Shown here: positions 7,206 to 14,826 of the stretch, one piece after another
Layout: every line of letters starts with the position of its first letter
Position numbering within the stretch: position 1 is the stretch's first letter
Source: JAVBMB01 sp031552995
GTDB lineage: Bacteria; Bacillota; Clostridia; Oscillospirales; Butyricicoccaceae
Length of the DNA: 15,450 bases
Assembly: GCA_031552995.1 (NCBI GenBank)
Contig: JAVBMB010000036.1
Span: 1 to 15,450, forward strand
Direction: 5' to 3'
Translations under genes and position numbers: made by a program
Notes under the pieces: model-generated
Database searches by the model: none
Told to the model about the DNA's origin: nothing
The model's input: the letters and a program-made list of their open reading frames with translations, nothing else

Positions 7206-7596
7206 CAAATCAACCTTTCACAAGATGAAGTATTAATCGTCTAAATTAGTTTCATTATACTTTTGATAATATCCGATGTTTCATATAATTTCAAGCTTTT
7301 TTGGTAATTATGGCCAACATTACAGTAAGGAAACATATTTATTGAAATAATTTATCTATTTGTTTCATCGTTTCGCCAGCGCTATCAGCGATTTCAAGAA
7401 AACTATAAAGTCACACAGATTTACACCTTACCAAAATTGCATTGCATACTGGCACGAAGAAAATTACAAAATCTATTTTTATTCATGGTCCTATTTATGT
7501 CTCATAGCTAAGTAAAGGCCTTGTCCTTTACGCAGTTCATACTATTTCTATCGCTGCTTGAATATAATTCGATATAACATAATGGGGGGGATTGCC
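7206..7596. other. 391-base divergent intergenic region, AT-rich, no gene
   Basis: It holds the leader and promoter of the LacI operon (minus strand, 7209-7294) and the leader of the PdaB-like gene (plus strand). GTTTCAT occurs three times on the plus strand (7249-7255, 7278-7284, 7362-7368). A TATAAT at 7563-7568 could be the -10 of the PdaB-like gene, but no good sigma-A -35 precedes it. A TCATA at 7537-7541, 18 bases before GAATATAAT, vaguely resembles forespore sigma promoters; this is weak. I see no tRNA, small ORF or terminator between 7300 and 7530. Confidence 0.5.
7266..7294 (-). promoter_or_regulatory. Putative promoter of the lacI-transketolase-dehydrogenase operon
   Basis: On the minus strand: -35 TTGAAA (7294-7289), a 17-base spacer, -10 TATTAT (7271-7266), transcription start near 7259. 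A second TATAAT lies at 7259-7254 with a poor -35 (GAAACA). The heptamer ATGAAAC occurs within the spacer (7284-7278) and again just after the start (7255-7249), so a repressor binding there would block initiation. Confidence 0.6.
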
Positions 7597-8466
7597 ATGA
7601 AAATATTCACATTCCGCGTCACCAAACAAAAAAAATGGAATATTCCGAAATTAAAGCTGCCTAAGCTAAAAAAACGTATAAGGCGCACGGGACAAAAAGG
7701 GAAACGCAGCATCATAAAGATGCTTCGCGGCAAGCGAGTAGTAATCGGTGTTGTAACCTGCGTTTTCCTACTGGGCATTGCCGCAATAGCAGCTCCGGGC
7801 CGCGCGCTTGAGGTTATAGCCAGCAAGCGCGAGCTTCCGATTTACTCTGTCGAAAAAGAAAGCAAGGTCGTTTCCCTGTCCTTCGACGCCGCCTGGGGTA
7901 ACGAAGATACTCAGATGCTTATTGACATACTCGGTAAATACCAGATACCCGCCACATTCTTTGTCGTCGGAGAGTGGGTTGATAAATATCCCGAGTCGGT
8001 TAAAGCGCTCTTCGATGCCGGGCATGAAATCATGAATCACTCGAGCAAGCACGATCACTTTACTAAGCTGACGCCAAAACAAATAACCGATGACTTAAAT
8101 GTGTGCAACGATAAAATCGAGGCGGTTACAGGCGTTCGCCCGACGCTCTTCCGCGCGCCATACGGGGATTATAATGACAGTGTGGTCCGCACGGTGAAGG
8201 AGGCCGGGATGCTGACAATCCAGTGGGATGTCGACAGTCTCGATTGGAAAGATTTATCGGCGCCCGACATAATAAAGAGGGTAACGGCAAGGGTCAATCC
8301 CGGCAGTATTGTGTTGTTTCATAATGCAGCAAAGAACACACCGGCAGCGCTTCCGGGGCTGATTGAGCAATTAATTCAAAAAGGCTATACTTTTCTTCCA
8401 ATCAGCAAGCTGATATACACAGAAAATTATATAATCGACCATACCGGCAAGCAGATATCGAATTAA
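7597..8466 (+). CDS. PdaB-like sporulation polysaccharide deacetylase
   Basis: A 289-residue membrane-anchored NodB-fold protein. The N-terminus is very basic (residues 6-47, many Lys/Arg), followed by one transmembrane segment (about 48-66) and then the extracytoplasmic deacetylase domain from about 80. NodB motifs are: motif 1 SFDAAWGNED (95-104, Asp97 kept but the second Asp of TFDD replaced by Ala); motif 2 HSSKH (148-152, metal His pair); motif 3 RAPYGDY (186-192); motif 4 DVDSLDW (211-217); motif 5 LFHNA (240-244, His242). The SFD-x-x-WGN form of motif 1 is what I recall of the PdaB/YbaN sporulation group rather than peptidoglycan N-deacetylases such as PgdA, so activity may be weak or different. 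ATG 7597 is chosen because a run of seven G ends 6 bases upstream; the upstream in-frame TTG has no ribosome binding site. It is probably monocistronic. Confidence 0.85.
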   Translation: MKIFTFRVTKQKKWNIPKLKLPKLKKRIRRTGQKGKRSIIKMLRGKRVVIGVVTCVFLLGIAAIAAPGRALEVIASKRELPIYSVEKESKVVSLSFDAAWGNEDTQMLIDILGKYQIPATFFVVGEWVDKYPESVKALFDAGHEIMNHSSKHDHFTKLTPKQITDDLNVCNDKIEAVTGVRPTLFRAPYGDYNDSVVRTVKEAGMLTIQWDVDSLDWKDLSAPDIIKRVTARVNPGSIVLFHNAAKNTPAALPGLIEQLIQKGYTFLPISKLIYTENYIIDHTGKQISN

Positions 8467-8599
8467 TTTCAAACAACCAGTCAATTATTTGCTGCAAATC
8501 CAATCATCAAAATGTTGCATTTTAAACAAAAACAATACCTCATAATGCGCCATGCGTTCAAAAAATGTTCATGTATATTGTGTGCAGTTGACAGATTTC

Positions 8600-8637
8600 T
8601 TGACATATTACATCAATTCTGGTATATTATGCATAAT
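8600..8637 (+). promoter_or_regulatory. Strong sigma-A promoter with palindrome at the start site
   Basis: -35 TTGACA (8600-8605), a 17-base spacer and -10 TATATT (8623-8628), with transcription starting near 8635. The 12-base perfect palindrome ATTATGCATAAT (8626-8637) spans the end of the -10 and the start, a position where a bound regulator would block initiation. The leader to the permease ATG would be about 46 bases. Confidence 0.75.
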
Positions 8638-8680
8638 AAATGTCAGAGATCAAGAATTCAAGAAAACAAGGGGAGGTACT

Positions 8681-10108
8681 ATGGACAAAAACAATGGCGG
8701 CGCTGGGGGCGCACCGGCAAAGAAAAAGTTCAAGATGCCACACACTTACGTAATTCTGTACGCACTGGTCATCATCATAGCGATATGCACATATATCGTT
8801 CCGGCCGGTGTGTACGATACGTATGCCGATCCCGTATCGGGCAGGACGATTGTCGATCCGGATTCCTATCACACTGTTGAGAAAAACCCGACAACACCGT
8901 TCGGTCTGCTTATGGCTCTTCCTAACGGCCTTGTCAATGCTGCAAGTATCGTATTCTTCATATTTATCGTTGGCGGTTCATTCCAGATTGTCACAGCTAC
9001 TCGAGCAATTGAAAAAGGTATATCGAGCCTTGCGCGAAGGCTAAACGGCAAGGAAAGGCTGATTATACCAATAATTGTGTTTATATTCTCACTCGGTGGC
9101 GCAACATTCGGTATGGCCGAGGAGTGTATCGTCTTCATCCCAATGGGTATTGCGCTTGCGCGCGCGCTTGGATATGACGCCATTGTCGGTTCGGGTATCG
9201 TTATCCTCGGCGCGGCGACCGGCTTTACATCCGCATGGATGAACCCGTTTACCGTCGGCGTTGCACAGACGATTTCCGAGCTTCCGATGTTCTCGGGCAT
9301 CTTCTTCCGTCTGATTATATGGGTTGTCGTCATGGCAGCCACTATTATCTATATTTGGCGTTATGCCGCAAAGGTTAAAGCCAAGCCGGAACTCAGCTAT
9401 GTCTACGAGCTCGAGAAAGCCGAAAAGGGCAATGCGGTCGATATGAGCAAGATCGAAAAGATGGGCACATCCGATATCCTTGTTCTCCTTTCGGTCCTTG
9501 CCGGCCTTGCTATGATTATTGTCGGCGTTTTCCTCTACGACTGGTACATAATGGAAATTGCCGCCATGTTCTTCGGCATCGGTATCCTCAGCGGTATATT
9601 TTCCAAGATGGGTCCAAGCACAATGGCTTCCGAGTTCGTTAAAGGCGCTGCCGGCATTGCGTTTGGCGCACTCGTCGTCGGTGTTGCGCGCGCCATACTC
9701 GTTGTCATGCAGGACGCCAACATCATCCACACAGTTGTTCACGGCCTTGCAAGCCTTATCTCCGGCCTGCCAAAGACTATTGCCGCTGTCATCATGATGC
9801 TTGTTCAAACTGTCATCAACTTCTTTATCCCCTCCGGTTCCGGTCAGGCCTCGGTCACGATGCCTATCATGGCGCCGCTGGCCGATGTTCTCGGCATGAC
9901 GAGGCAGACAGCCGTCCTCGCTTTCCAGTTCGGCGACGGCTTTACAAACTCGATTATACCAACCGGCGCTATAATGGCAAGCCTCGCTATGGGCAACATC
10001 CCGTATGACAAGTGGGTTAAGTTCGTTTGGAAGCTTATCGCGCTGTGGACGGCTATTGCCGCTGTGTTTATGGTTATTGCCGTTCTCATCAATTACGGCC
10101 CGCATTAA
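8681..10108 (+). CDS. YfcC/DcuC-family permease
   Basis: A 475-residue polytopic inner-membrane permease of the YfcC group (DcuC/ArsB-like superfamily), whose members are annotated as C4-dicarboxylate, basic amino acid or unknown transporters. A hydrophilic Lys-rich N-terminus (1-18) precedes many hydrophobic helices. Conserved re-entrant-type segments are visible, such as GGATFGMAEE in the first half and FIPSGSGQASVTMPIMAPL and FQFGDGFTNSIIPTGA in the second. The central charged loop (about residues 235-265) separates the two halves. ATG 8681 is chosen because GGGGAGGT sits 3 bases upstream; the longer open frame back to 8552 crosses the promoter. It heads a cassette with two amidohydrolases, which suggests its substrate is an acylated amino acid, dipeptide or related amide; this is inference from context. 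A terminator-like hairpin follows the stop. Confidence 0.88.
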   Translation: MDKNNGGAGGAPAKKKFKMPHTYVILYALVIIIAICTYIVPAGVYDTYADPVSGRTIVDPDSYHTVEKNPTTPFGLLMALPNGLVNAASIVFFIFIVGGSFQIVTATRAIEKGISSLARRLNGKERLIIPIIVFIFSLGGATFGMAEECIVFIPMGIALARALGYDAIVGSGIVILGAATGFTSAWMNPFTVGVAQTISELPMFSGIFFRLIIWVVVMAATIIYIWRYAAKVKAKPELSYVYELEKAEKGNAVDMSKIEKMGTSDILVLLSVLAGLAMIIVGVFLYDWYIMEIAAMFFGIGILSGIFSKMGPSTMASEFVKGAAGIAFGALVVGVARAILVVMQDANIIHTVVHGLASLISGLPKTIAAVIMMLVQTVINFFIPSGSGQASVTMPIMAPLADVLGMTRQTAVLAFQFGDGFTNSIIPTGAIMASLAMGNIPYDKWVKFVWKLIALWTAIAAVFMVIAVLINYGPH

Positions 10109-10145
10109 TAGCTTCTGATTTTCCACCGGCACAAAGTTAAAGATG

Positions 10146-10186
10146 GAGACTGTGGAATGGCTATCCATCTGCAGTCTCTTTTCTTT
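10146..10186 (+). terminator. Terminator or attenuator between permease and deacylase genes
   Basis: GAGACTG (10146-10152) pairs with CAGTCTC (10172-10178), with an inner ATGG/CCAT pairing, and TTTTCTTT follows (10179-10186). The next gene starts 22 bases later, with no room for an independent promoter, so partial read-through is likely and the permease would be made in excess over the enzymes. Confidence 0.65.
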
Positions 10187-10207
10187 GCAACAGAAGGGAG
10201 TGTTTAA

Positions 10208-11569
10208 ATGCTCGATTTAAAAATTATCGACGGTAAAATCATCGATGTGCAAAACCGCAGAATTATTGAGGGCGACCTCGGCATCAAAGACGGCGCAATA
10301 GTCAGCGTCGGCAGCGCAGGCGATGCAAAGCGCGTTATCGATGCCGCGGGCCGCTTTGTAAGTCCCGGTTTTGTCGATATCCATATGCACGAGGAAGACT
10401 TATCCGCCACAGGGCCCGGCGGACGTGATATATCGCTGGCGATGCTCGCAATGGGCGTTACAACGGCCTGCACTGGCAATTGCGGCAACAACCGGCAGGA
10501 CCCGCTTGTTCTCAAGGCAGACATCGACAGGTTTGGCAACCCGGTCAACTATGTCAGCTATATCGGCCATAACTATTTACGCAGCGTTGTCGGGATAGAG
10601 GACCGATATGCAAAAGCCGGCGACGCGCAGATTGAAAAGATGCGCACCCTTGCCGCAAAAGCTGTAGAAGACGGCGCAATCGGTCTTTCATACGGCCTTG
10701 AATACAGCCCCGGCGTTGATTTTGACGAAGCCGAGCGTGTCGGCAGCCTGCTGCGCAGCCGCAAGGATATCCTCCTGTCCGCCCACTATCGCAAGGACGC
10801 GAAATACGCGCTCGACGCTATAACAGAGATGTGCCTGCTCGGCAAGGCGCTCGACATCCCGTTCCAGATATCACATTTATCAAGTTGCTGTGCTTACGGC
10901 AACATGACCGAAGCCCTCGCTCTTATCGATGAGCTTGCGCTAGGCACGGATGTCCAGGTCGATGCCTACCCGTATGACGCCTTCAGCACTTATATCGGCT
11001 CGGCTGTTTTTGACGATGGCTGCTTCGAGCTGTGGAACAAGGATTACAGCTCCGTTCAACTTACGGCCGACCCGTTCAGAAATGTCTATTGCGACAAGGA
11101 GATATTCGAGCGCGCCCGCCGCGAATATCCAAATATGCTCGCGATTGCTCATGTGATGAAAGAGGATGAAATAATTCAGGCTCTCAAACATCCGCTCGTC
11201 ATGGTCGCAAGCGACGGTATTTTCTACAATCATCAGGGGCATCCGCGCGGCGCCGGCACTTTCCCTCGCGTTCTAGGCCGATATGTCAGGCAGCGCGGAG
11301 ACCTGAACCTCTTCGAGGCCATATTCAAAATGACGCAAATGCCTGCAAAGCGCCTAGGCTTTACACGCAAGGGGACGCTTGATGAGGGCATGGATGCCGA
11401 CATTGTTATCTTCAACGGAGACACTGTAATCGACAACGCATCATTCGATAATCAGCAGCTCCCGCCAACGGGCATCGATTTTGTGCTTATCGGCGGCGAG
11501 GTCGCCGTCGATAACGCAAAGCTCGTCAATACAACGCTTGGAAAATGTATTACGCGCTCAATGAGATAA
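10208..11569 (+). CDS. N-acyl-D-amino-acid deacylase-like amidohydrolase
   Basis: A 453-residue metal-dependent amidohydrolase of the D-aminoacylase type, predicted to remove the acyl group from N-acyl amino acids (D-configured in characterised relatives) in the cytoplasm. An N-terminal small beta domain leads into the HxH metal motif His59-His61 (VDIHMHEED). The family Cys92 in TGNCGNN and Tyr166 in GLEYSPG follow, then His193 (SAHYRK) and His223 (ISHLSS) as likely metal ligands, and Asp336 in VASDG as catalytic acid/base. The stretch HPRGAGTFPRVLGRYV (345-360) is highly characteristic of D-aminoacylases. The ribosome binding site GGGAG precedes ATG 10208. It lies between a permease and an M20 hydrolase (29 bases downstream). 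Dihydroorotase or hydantoinase are less likely because of the TGNCGN and HPR-GTFPR signatures. Stereochemistry and acyl group are not provable from sequence. Confidence 0.87.
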   Translation: MLDLKIIDGKIIDVQNRRIIEGDLGIKDGAIVSVGSAGDAKRVIDAAGRFVSPGFVDIHMHEEDLSATGPGGRDISLAMLAMGVTTACTGNCGNNRQDPLVLKADIDRFGNPVNYVSYIGHNYLRSVVGIEDRYAKAGDAQIEKMRTLAAKAVEDGAIGLSYGLEYSPGVDFDEAERVGSLLRSRKDILLSAHYRKDAKYALDAITEMCLLGKALDIPFQISHLSSCCAYGNMTEALALIDELALGTDVQVDAYPYDAFSTYIGSAVFDDGCFELWNKDYSSVQLTADPFRNVYCDKEIFERARREYPNMLAIAHVMKEDEIIQALKHPLVMVASDGIFYNHQGHPRGAGTFPRVLGRYVRQRGDLNLFEAIFKMTQMPAKRLGFTRKGTLDEGMDADIVIFNGDTVIDNASFDNQQLPPTGIDFVLIGGEVAVDNAKLVNTTLGKCITRSMR

Positions 11570-11598
11570 AAGCGAATATGCTTAAGTGAGGAAACATC

Positions 11599-12774
11599 AT
11601 GGATAATTTAAACGAAAAAGTAATTGAGCTGGTCGCCAGGATTGCGCCCGAGCTTGACGCGCTGAGTCAATGCATCTACGACAAGCCGGAGCTTGGCTAC
11701 GAGGAATATTTTGCCTGTGAATCCCACGTTGACATACTTAAAAAGCACGGCTTTGACGTGCAGGAAAAGCTCGGCGGCATCGACACCGGCTTCCTCGCCG
11801 CATACAAATCGGCAAAGCCCGGTCTCACCGTGGCGTATCTTGCCGAATACGATGCGCTTCCCGGCATAGGGCATGGCTGCGGCCACAACCTGCTGGGCAC
11901 TATGAGCACCGGTGCCGGCATCGTCCTCAAGCAGCTCATAGATGAAGTCGGCGGCACCGTTCTTGTATTCGGCACTCCCGCCGAAGAGACCAGCGGCGCA
12001 AAAGTTCCGTATGCCGAGCAGGGGATGTTTGACAATGTCGACATCTGCATGATGTGCCATCCGGCGAATAAAAACGCCCGCAGTGGCGCGTCGCTTGCGC
12101 TTGAGCCGATCGAGTTCGAGTTTTTCGGCAAAACCGCTCACGCAGCAGCGTGCCCCGAAGACGGAATAAACGCGCTTGACGGCGTGCTGAACCTGTTTAA
12201 CTCCATTAACGCCATGCGACAGCAGGTTCACAACGAGTCCCGTATCCACGGCATAATCGTCAAGGGCGGAGAGGCCGCAAACATAATACCGGACTATGCT
12301 AAGGCGCAGTTTTATGTCCGTTCTCCGTCAAAAACATATAACCAGCAGCTTCTGCAGCGCGTTAAAAACTGTGCGGAGGCCGCTGCTCTCGCATCGGGAA
12401 CGACACTAAAAACCACAAGGTTCGAGTTTAGCTACGACAATCTGATTACGAATCAGACGATGTCAGACCTTTATACTGAAATATTCGAGCAGGTCTCCGG
12501 TCAGAAGGTCCATAGCTCCGACCGTAATCCCGGCTCTCTTGACGCCGGTCAGGTAAGCCAAATCTGCCCTACAATCCATCCGTATCTCGACATCACAAAT
12601 GACACAAAAGTTGCCGCCCACTCGCGCGAGCTTGCCGGCGCTACGATTACGGATTTCGGCAAGAAGCAAATGCGTCACGCAGTCGCTTCAATGGTCATAA
12701 CCGCAATAAAAATCTCTTCAAATAAAGAACTGTATGCCGCTATTCGCAAGGAGTTCGAGGCCGCCGAAAAGTAA
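11599..12774 (+). CDS. M20-family amidohydrolase (AbgB/aminoacylase type)
   Basis: A 391-residue cytoplasmic metallo-amidohydrolase. YDALPGIGHGCGHN (84-97) carries the conserved Asp85 and metal ligands around Cys94 and His96. PAEE (127-130) gives the catalytic and metal-binding glutamates, and His154 (MCHPA) is the next ligand. The dimerisation (lid) domain occupies about 165-275, including the FFGKTAHAAACPEDGINAL segment. The GHGCGHNLLGT form resembles AbgB-like p-aminobenzoyl-glutamate hydrolases and amidohydrolase-type aminoacylases more than carboxypeptidase G2. The start ATG 11599 has GAGGA about 7 bases upstream. It is the last gene of the permease cassette and ends before a strong terminator, so it probably completes hydrolysis of the imported amide or peptide. 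The substrate is unknown. Confidence 0.9.
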   Translation: MDNLNEKVIELVARIAPELDALSQCIYDKPELGYEEYFACESHVDILKKHGFDVQEKLGGIDTGFLAAYKSAKPGLTVAYLAEYDALPGIGHGCGHNLLGTMSTGAGIVLKQLIDEVGGTVLVFGTPAEETSGAKVPYAEQGMFDNVDICMMCHPANKNARSGASLALEPIEFEFFGKTAHAAACPEDGINALDGVLNLFNSINAMRQQVHNESRIHGIIVKGGEAANIIPDYAKAQFYVRSPSKTYNQQLLQRVKNCAEAAALASGTTLKTTRFEFSYDNLITNQTMSDLYTEIFEQVSGQKVHSSDRNPGSLDAGQVSQICPTIHPYLDITNDTKVAAHSRELAGATITDFGKKQMRHAVASMVITAIKISSNKELYAAIRKEFEAAEK

Positions 12775-12798
12775 ACCCCTCGCCGAATCAAATCATTG

Positions 12799-12831
12799 CG
12801 CCGCCGGGATAAAACTCCGGCGGCGTTTTTT
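12799..12831 (+). terminator. Strong intrinsic terminator after the M20 gene
   Basis: CGCCGCCGG (12799-12807) pairs perfectly with CCGGCGGCG (12817-12825) around a 9-base loop, followed by six T (12826-12831). It closes the permease/amidohydrolase cassette. Confidence 0.95.
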
Positions 12832-12894
12832 GCTGCGTTCGTAGTTTTTATCATCACGTTTTAACATTAACACTACTTATTGGTATATACGATG

Positions 12895-12923
12895 ATGACA
12901 ACTACAACAAGTTGTGATAAAAT
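12895..12923 (+). promoter_or_regulatory. Putative fhs promoter with a dyad in the spacer
   Basis: -35 ATGACA (12895-12900), a 17-base spacer and -10 TAAAAT (12918-12923), each one mismatch from consensus; start near 12930. An inverted repeat ACAACT-N6-AGTTGT (12898-12915) lies between the two boxes and could be an operator. The leader of about 70 bases has two short stems (GGTT/AACC and CGGC/GCCG) but nothing I can identify as a tetrahydrofolate riboswitch. Confidence 0.55.
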
Positions 12924-13000
12924 AGACACTGTCTTGGTTTTCGACTAACCATATTTCCACGGCATTACCGCCGAGAACAGTAGAAAAGTGAGGTGTCACT

Positions 13001-14677
13001 ATGGCAATGCTAACCGATATCGAAATTGCTCAACAGGTCAAAATGGATGAAATCGGCTCGGTTGTGGCCGGGCTTGGAATCGACGGCGAGTACATAGAGC
13101 AATACGGAAAATACAAGGCTAAAGTCGATTACAGTATACTCGACAGCTTAAAAGACCGGCCTGACGGCAAGCTGGTTCTTGTAACGGCCATCACTCCGAC
13201 GCCGGCCGGGGAAGGGAAGACGACAGTCACGGTCGGCCTGTCCGATGCGTTGCGCAAAATCGGCAAAAAATCTGTCGTAGCGCTGCGCGAACCGTCACTT
13301 GGCCCGGTATTCGGGGTCAAAGGCGGCGCCGCCGGCGGCGGGTACGCGCAGGTTGTGCCGATGGAGGACATTAATCTGCATTTTACCGGCGATTTCCATG
13401 CAATCGGCGCGGCTAACAACCTGCTTGCCGCCATGCTCGATAATCATATCTATCAGGGCAATGAGCTTGATATCGATGTCCGCCGTATCACGTGGAAACG
13501 CGCAATCGACATGAACGACCGCCAGCTGCGCTTTATCGCGGACGGCCTTGGCGGGCGCGTAAACGGCACCCCCAGGGAGGACGGCTTCGATATCACAGTC
13601 GCGTCTGAAGTCATGGCAATATTATGCCTGTCTGTCAGCATTGACGACCTCAAGTCGCGGCTTTCCAAAATAATCGTCGGCTACACCAGGGATGAAAAAC
13701 CTATAACCTGCGGCAATCTCAAAGCCGAAGGCGCTATGGCTGCGCTGCTTAAAGACGCGCTGAAGCCCAACCTTGTTCAGACGCTCGAGCATACCCCGGC
13801 GTTTATCCACGGCGGCCCGTTTGCCAACATCGCCCACGGCTGCAACAGCTTGATGGCGACACGCATGGCTTTAAAACTCGGCGACTATGCAGTCACAGAG
13901 GCCGGTTTCGGCGCAGATCTCGGCGCCGAGAAGTTTGTCGACATCAAGTGCCGTGCCGCCGGATTAAAACCCGCCGCCGTTGTAATTGTCGCCACAGTTC
14001 GCGCGCTTAAGCATCACGGCGGCGTGCAGAAAGCCGATTACACTAAAGAAAACCTCGACGCGCTTGAAAAAGGTCTCCCAAATCTCCTTCAACATGTCGA
14101 CAATGTGACAAATGTGTACGGCTTGCCTGCCGTCGTTGCGGTAAACCGGTTTCCTACCGATACCGACGCGGAACTCAAGCTGATTGAGGACAAATGCCGC
14201 GAGTTGAATGTGAATGTCGCGCTCACAGAGGTATGGGGCAAGGGCGGGGAAGGCGGTAAAGCTCTCGCCGAAGAAGTTGTGCGTCTGTGCGAACAGACAA
14301 ACACCTTCCGCCAGATATATCCGCTTGAGCTTCGTATTAAAGACAAGCTGAATGCGATATGCAAAAAAGTGTATCGTGCCGATGGCATCGTGCTGACGCC
14401 TGAGGCAAAAAAACAGATAACTCAGCTCGAAGAGCTGGGCTTTGGCAATCTCCCAATTTGTATGGCCAAAACACAGTACAGCTTCAGCGATAATCAAAAG
14501 CTTCTTGGCGCGCCGCGCGGCTTCAACGTAGTGATTCGCAGTCTCAAGGTCTCTGCGGGCGCAGGCTTCATTGTGGCGCTGACAGGGGACATTATGACAA
14601 TGCCGGGGTTGCCAAAGGCACCAAGCGCCGAGCGCATTGATGTCGATTCATACGGCAGGATAACCGGGCTGTTCTAA
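13001..14677 (+). CDS. fhs: Formate-tetrahydrofolate ligase
   Basis: ATP + formate + tetrahydrofolate gives 10-formyltetrahydrofolate, ADP and phosphate; a cytoplasmic entry step to the one-carbon pool and part of the methyl branch of the Wood-Ljungdahl pathway. The 558-residue length matches the bacterial monofunctional enzyme. The P-loop TPTPAGEGKTT is at 65-75, followed by the highly conserved REPSLGPVFGVKGGAAGGGY (96-115) and HFTGDFHAIGAANNLLAA. EAGFGADLGAEKF, the HHGG segment and the C-terminal ALTGDIMTMPGLP are all intact. The ribosome binding site GTGAGGTG precedes ATG 13001; a second in-frame ATG two codons on is less well placed. It is monocistronic by its own promoter and terminator. 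No folD or fchA is adjacent, so acetogenesis cannot be claimed. A purine/serine interconversion or formate-assimilation role is equally possible. Confidence 0.98.
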   Translation: MAMLTDIEIAQQVKMDEIGSVVAGLGIDGEYIEQYGKYKAKVDYSILDSLKDRPDGKLVLVTAITPTPAGEGKTTVTVGLSDALRKIGKKSVVALREPSLGPVFGVKGGAAGGGYAQVVPMEDINLHFTGDFHAIGAANNLLAAMLDNHIYQGNELDIDVRRITWKRAIDMNDRQLRFIADGLGGRVNGTPREDGFDITVASEVMAILCLSVSIDDLKSRLSKIIVGYTRDEKPITCGNLKAEGAMAALLKDALKPNLVQTLEHTPAFIHGGPFANIAHGCNSLMATRMALKLGDYAVTEAGFGADLGAEKFVDIKCRAAGLKPAAVVIVATVRALKHHGGVQKADYTKENLDALEKGLPNLLQHVDNVTNVYGLPAVVAVNRFPTDTDAELKLIEDKCRELNVNVALTEVWGKGGEGGKALAEEVVRLCEQTNTFRQIYPLELRIKDKLNAICKKVYRADGIVLTPEAKKQITQLEELGFGNLPICMAKTQYSFSDNQKLLGAPRGFNVVIRSLKVSAGAGFIVALTGDIMTMPGLPKAPSAERIDVDSYGRITGLF

Positions 14678-14689
14678 CATAAGCAAACT

Positions 14690-14720
14690 AGCCCGCCTCA
14701 AAGGAATGAGGCGGGCTTTA
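14690..14720 (+). terminator. Intrinsic terminator after fhs
   Basis: AGCCCGCCTCA (14690-14700) pairs exactly with TGAGGCGGGCT (14707-14717) around a 6-base loop. The T tract is short (TTT within GCTTTACC), so efficiency may rely on the very stable 11-bp stem. Confidence 0.8.
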
Positions 14721-14740
14721 CCTATGAGGACGAAATCTTC

Positions 14741-14769
14741 TTGCAAGGCATTCACTCTTGGCATATACT
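14741..14769 (+). promoter_or_regulatory. Putative promoter of the YitT-family gene
   Basis: -35 TTGCAA (14741-14746), a 17-base spacer and -10 TATACT (14764-14769); start near 14776. The new transcript would begin almost exactly at a 5-bp stem-loop, GCGGC/GCCGC (14777-14798), a possible 5' stabilising hairpin. Confidence 0.6.
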
Positions 14770-14826
14770 TGTTAAGGCGGCCGAACTTATACTGCCGCAA
14801 AACACATAAAAAGTGGTGATATCAGC

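Noticed and set aside
8467..8599. Terminator after the PdaB-like gene (ATTTGC-T-GCAAAT at 8487-8499)
   Set aside because: The inverted repeat has a one-base centre and no T tract, so it is not a credible intrinsic terminator.
9089..10168. Minus-strand open frame of 359 codons
   Set aside because: It is antisense to the permease gene; the His/Asp/Asn-rich composition is the usual shadow of a hydrophobic membrane protein.
12930..13000. Tetrahydrofolate riboswitch in front of fhs
   Set aside because: The leader is only about 70 bases with two short unrelated stems, and I cannot match the conserved core of known folate riboswitches.
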